Source: Azospirillum brasilense (GTDB taxonomy: Bacteria > Pseudomonadota > Alphaproteobacteria > Azospirillales > Azospirillaceae). Taken from it: a DNA stretch of 64,000 nucleotides. Position 1 is the first letter of the stretch; every line of letters begins with the position of its first letter. Position numbers and translations under genes: made by a program. Shown in pieces: positions 61,440 to 64,000 of the stretch. The notes beneath the pieces are model-generated. The model had not been told where the DNA came from, searched no databases, and saw only the letters and a program-made list of their open reading frames with translations. The DNA is taken from positions 558,001 to 622,000 of the forward strand of contig NZ_VITI01000001.1 in NCBI RefSeq assembly GCF_007827795.1. The letters are read 5' to 3'.

Positions 61440-62549
61440 ATGAGCCACGACCATTCCTCCTGCTGCGGCGGCCACGGTGACCACCACGGCCACGCCGACC
61501 ATCACACCCCCGCCGAGGGGCACGCCGACCTCTCCGGACCGCCGGAGGCGCCGATCCTCGTCGAGGTGACGCGCGGTGGCATGGTGGAATCCGTCCATCG
61601 CGGGCGCGCCTGCATCGTCGATTCCGACGGTCGTGTGCTGGCCCAGTGGGGCGACATCCAGGCGCCGGTCTACCCGCGCTCCGCCATCAAGGCCATCCAG
61701 GCGATCCCGCTGGTCGAGACGGGCGCGCTGGACGCCTACGAGTTGGGCGACCAGGAGCTGGCGCTGGCCTGCTCCTCCCACCATGGGGAGATCCGCCACA
61801 CCCGCATCGCGGAGGCTTGGATCAAGCGCATCGGCCTGACCGTGGGCGATTACGAGTGCGGGGCGCATCTGCCGACCGACACCGAGACCGCCCACGAGAT
61901 GATCCGCCACGGCGAGACGCCGACCGCCTTCCACAACAACTGCTCCGGCAAGCACGCCGGCTTCCTGACCACCGCCCTGCACAGGGGCGAGCCGACCAAG
62001 GGCTACGTCCGCTTCGACCACCCGGTGCAGCAGCGCATCCTCGGCGTGATGGAGCAGATGACCGGCCAGGACCTGTCCCAGGCCCCCTGGGGTGTCGACG
62101 GCTGCGCCATCCCGACCATCGGCATCCCGCTGGGCGCCATCGCCTACGCCATGGCCCGCATCGGCGACCCCAAGGACCTGCCCGACTCCCGCGCCGAGGC
62201 GGTGGCCCGCATCCGCCGCGCCTGGCGGTCGCACCCGCACCTGATCGCCGGCAAGGACAGCTTCGACACCGGCATGATGCAGGCGGCGGGCGGCCTCGTT
62301 CTGGTCAAGGGTGGGGCCGAGGGCGTGGGCTGCGCCGTTCTGCCCAAGCAGGGCCTGGGCATCGCCCTGAAGATCGACGACGGCACCCCGCGCGCCCGCG
62401 AGGTCGCCCTGGCCGCCCTGATCCGCGCCACCAAGGTCCTGTCGGACGAGCAATGGAGGCGGGCGGGCCAGCTCATCAACCAGCCGGTGACCAACCGCAA
62501 CGGCCTGGAGGTCGGCGTGGTCCGCCCGGCGGAGGCTGCGGCGGGGTAA
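61440..62549 (+). CDS. Asparaginase II-type enzyme with His/Cys-rich N-terminus
   Basis: 369 residues of the asparaginase II family (Rhizobium etli ReAV type), hydrolysing asparagine to aspartate and ammonia. Conserved: YPRSAIKAIQ, CSSHHGE, YECGAHLP and NNCSGKHAGF, which in ReAV hold catalytic Ser/Lys and zinc-binding Cys/Lys. The first 30 residues (SHDHSSCCGGHGDHHGHADHH) form a metal-binding-like extension not seen in the typical enzyme. Divergent from the TrmH-like gene by 116 bp. Confidence 0.88.
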   Translation: MSHDHSSCCGGHGDHHGHADHHTPAEGHADLSGPPEAPILVEVTRGGMVESVHRGRACIVDSDGRVLAQWGDIQAPVYPRSAIKAIQAIPLVETGALDAYELGDQELALACSSHHGEIRHTRIAEAWIKRIGLTVGDYECGAHLPTDTETAHEMIRHGETPTAFHNNCSGKHAGFLTTALHRGEPTKGYVRFDHPVQQRILGVMEQMTGQDLSQAPWGVDGCAIPTIGIPLGAIAYAMARIGDPKDLPDSRAEAVARIRRAWRSHPHLIAGKDSFDTGMMQAAGGLVLVKGGAEGVGCAVLPKQGLGIALKIDDGTPRAREVALAALIRATKVLSDEQWRRAGQLINQPVTNRNGLEVGVVRPAEAAAG

Positions 62550-62657
62550 GGCCGGAGGGTTGGGTGGGGGCCGGCGCAACCACTCCCCAACTCCCCCACC
62601 CTCCCCCGCGATGATGCTATGGTCCGGCACCCGTCCACCTGACCGGTTGCCCGATCC
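62550..62657. repeat. Degenerate G/C-tract repeat between the asparaginase and methyltransferase genes
   Basis: GGGTTGGGTGGGGG (62567-62580) faces CTCCCCCACCCTCCCCC (about 62591-62607), a weak relic of the palindromic repeat arms. No other signal. Confidence 0.3.
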
Positions 62658-63896
62658 ATGAGCATCGACACCCTGCGCGCCCAGTACGAAGCCTTCCCCT
62701 ATCCCGCGCGCAACCCCGCCGACGAGAAAAAGCGCCTGATCACCGGATCGCCCAGCCATCTGGACGAGGTGAACCACAACGTCTTCGGCGGGCGCATCGA
62801 CCACGCCAAGCCCCTCAGGGTGCTGGTGGCCGGCGGCGGGACCGGCGACGGGACGATCATGATCGCCCAGCAGATGGCCGACGCCGGCAATCCGGGGCGC
62901 GTCACCTATCTCGACCTCTCCGACGCCGCGCGGGACATCGCCGAGGCGCGGGCCAGGGCGCGCGGGTTGAGCAACATCGACTTCCGCCGCGGCTCCCTCC
63001 TCGACCTCGGCGGTCTGTTGGAGGAAGGAGGGCCGTTCGACTACATCGACTGCTGCGGCGTGCTGCACCATCTGGACGAGCCGGCGGCGGGCGTCCGCTC
63101 GCTGGCCGGGGCGCTGAAGCCGGGCGGCGGGATCGGGCTGATGGTCTACGCGCCGTATGGGCGCACCGGCGTCTATCCCATGCAGGCGGCGCTGCGCACC
63201 ATCACGGCGGACCTGCCGCCGCAGGAGCAGGTGGCGCTGGCCCGCCGGCTGATCGAGCGCCTGCCGACGTCCAACTGGCTGCTGCGCAACCCCTTCATCA
63301 ACGACCACCGGCAAGCCGACGCCGACCTCTACGACCTGCTGCTGCATTCCTGCGACCGGCCCTTCACCGTGCCAGAGCTGGCGGAGTTGGCCGCGGCCGG
63401 CGGGCTGGCCATCGCCGCGCTGGTGGACCCCCACCGCTACGACCCCGCCGTCTGGGTGAAGGACCCCCGCCTGCTGAAGCGGCTGAACGGGCTGTCCCGG
63501 CTGGAGCGCGCCGCCTGGGCCGAGCAGGTCACCGGCAGCATGACCAAGCACATCGCCTATCTCGTCCGTCCCGAGGACGCGGAGGGCGCGGTCGCCCGCC
63601 CGGACGGGCCGGAGGTGGTGCCGGTGCTGCGCGACCTCGACGGCGCCGCGGTGGCCAAGGGCCTGCCCCCCGGCGGCGTGCTGGAGGCCGAACTGATGGG
63701 CGCGGTCGTCCCCCTGCCCCTGCCCCGTCTGGCCGGGCCGATCCTGGCGCGGGTGGACGGGTGGACCAGCCTGGGCGCCATCCATCAGGCGGTGGCGGAG
63801 AAGGCCGGCCCGCTGGCCTGGGACGCCTTCCTGGCGCAGTTCGCGCAGCTGTTCACGGCGCTGAACGGCGTCGGCAAGATGTATCTGCGCCGCTGA
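62658..63896 (+). CDS. SAM-dependent methyltransferase with a C-terminal extension
   Basis: 412 residues. The class I methyltransferase fold is at about 48-190: SAM-binding VLVAGGGTGDGT, acidic YLDLSD, and DCCGVLHHL. The N-terminal RAQYEAFPYPARNPADE is typical of a group of uncharacterised bacterial methyltransferases. Residues about 300-412 form a second domain ending in a winged-helix-like or PqqD-like region (VDGWTSLGAIHQAVAEKAG). Substrate unknown. Confidence 0.85.
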   Translation: MSIDTLRAQYEAFPYPARNPADEKKRLITGSPSHLDEVNHNVFGGRIDHAKPLRVLVAGGGTGDGTIMIAQQMADAGNPGRVTYLDLSDAARDIAEARARARGLSNIDFRRGSLLDLGGLLEEGGPFDYIDCCGVLHHLDEPAAGVRSLAGALKPGGGIGLMVYAPYGRTGVYPMQAALRTITADLPPQEQVALARRLIERLPTSNWLLRNPFINDHRQADADLYDLLLHSCDRPFTVPELAELAAAGGLAIAALVDPHRYDPAVWVKDPRLLKRLNGLSRLERAAWAEQVTGSMTKHIAYLVRPEDAEGAVARPDGPEVVPVLRDLDGAAVAKGLPPGGVLEAELMGAVVPLPLPRLAGPILARVDGWTSLGAIHQAVAEKAGPLAWDAFLAQFAQLFTALNGVGKMYLRR

Positions 63897-63932
63897 GCGC
63901 TTCACGGGTTCTGACGTCAGGGCTCCGACATG

Positions 63933-63964
63933 AAAAATCCGCCGCCGGGAGGCCCCGGCGGCGG
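63933..63964 (-). terminator. Intrinsic terminator for a minus-strand gene to the right of the window
   Basis: CCGCCGCCGGG (63939-63949) pairs with CCCGGCGGCGG (63954-63964) with a 4-nt loop. On the minus strand it is followed by ATTTTTCA, so it most likely ends a gene whose body lies beyond 64000. Confidence 0.8.
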
Positions 63965-64000
63965 AAGTTCATGGAGGAAACAACCAGGCTGCAAAGGGTG

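Overview
This window is GC-rich chromosomal DNA from an alphaproteobacterium, most likely Azospirillum (Rhodospirillales). The grounds are the trpB-trpA-accD-folC order, the tsaE-amgK-murU-addB-addA-trxA order typical of alphaproteobacteria, a complete System I cytochrome c maturation (ccm) set, an RpoE-ChrR (ECF11-type) pair of the kind known in Azospirillum and Rhodobacter, and heavy investment in sensor kinases, chemotaxis and amino-acid uptake. The genus call is inference. There is no phage, plasmid, CRISPR array or insertion sequence. The window is densely coding, and most non-coding DNA is short palindromic repeats, terminators and promoters.

Layout. 1-3300 (minus strand): tail of a trpB-trpA-accD-folC operon; folC runs off the left edge. 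3500-4550: an orphan AapJ-type amino-acid binding protein. 4740-10860: two large sensor kinases, a TorS/BarA-like hybrid kinase and a PAS-rich DivL-like kinase with a degenerate ATPase domain. 10870-16440: NDH-2 dehydrogenase, an OmpR/EnvZ-type pair divergent from a Spy/CpxP-like periplasmic protein, and a ferredoxin/flavodoxin-NADP reductase. 16660-26680: an unknown small protein, tsaE (tRNA t6A), amgK-murU (peptidoglycan sugar recycling), addB-addA (double-strand-break repair) and trxA. 27000-34380: a set of small housekeeping genes (LysR regulator, DUF1127, LMW phosphatase, Sir2 deacylase, UDG-like protein, zincin, PhhB, ModD, CorA, FolD, YggU, YggT). 34586: tRNA-Ala(CGC) with a clear promoter. 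34800-42840: an EamA exporter with an extraordinary histidine-rich tail, a HisPJQM-type amino-acid ABC operon, and two tandem AspT/YidE-type transporters. 43216-50911: ccmAB and ccmCDEFGHI. 51000-55280: EamA transporter, DUF1232, rhodanese, VOC protein and a chemoreceptor. 55370-64000: argG, two tiny membrane proteins, rlmN, an IalB-like protein, rpoE-chrR, a TrmH-like methyltransferase, an asparaginase II and a SAM methyltransferase.

How the parts fit together. Several units are translationally coupled (trpB/trpA, tsaE/amgK, sir2/UDG, corA/folD, yggT/yggU/folD, ccmA/ccmB, ccmD/ccmE, ccmG/ccmH, rpoE/chrR). Three copies of one palindromic repeat family (about 12.3, 22.5 and 35.9 kb) plus a variant at 26.8 kb lie only between genes. 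The third copy carries an inserted double hairpin.

Most interesting items: the DivL-like kinase that keeps a histidine but has lost canonical ATP-binding residues; an apparent auto-regulatory ECF promoter upstream of rpoE; an orphan terminator with a duplicated U-tract in front of ccmA; tandem 12-bp ribosome-site-like repeats behind a hairpin in the amino-acid transporter operon; and alternative hairpins in the asparaginase leader. I found no clearly unprecedented multi-gene system.
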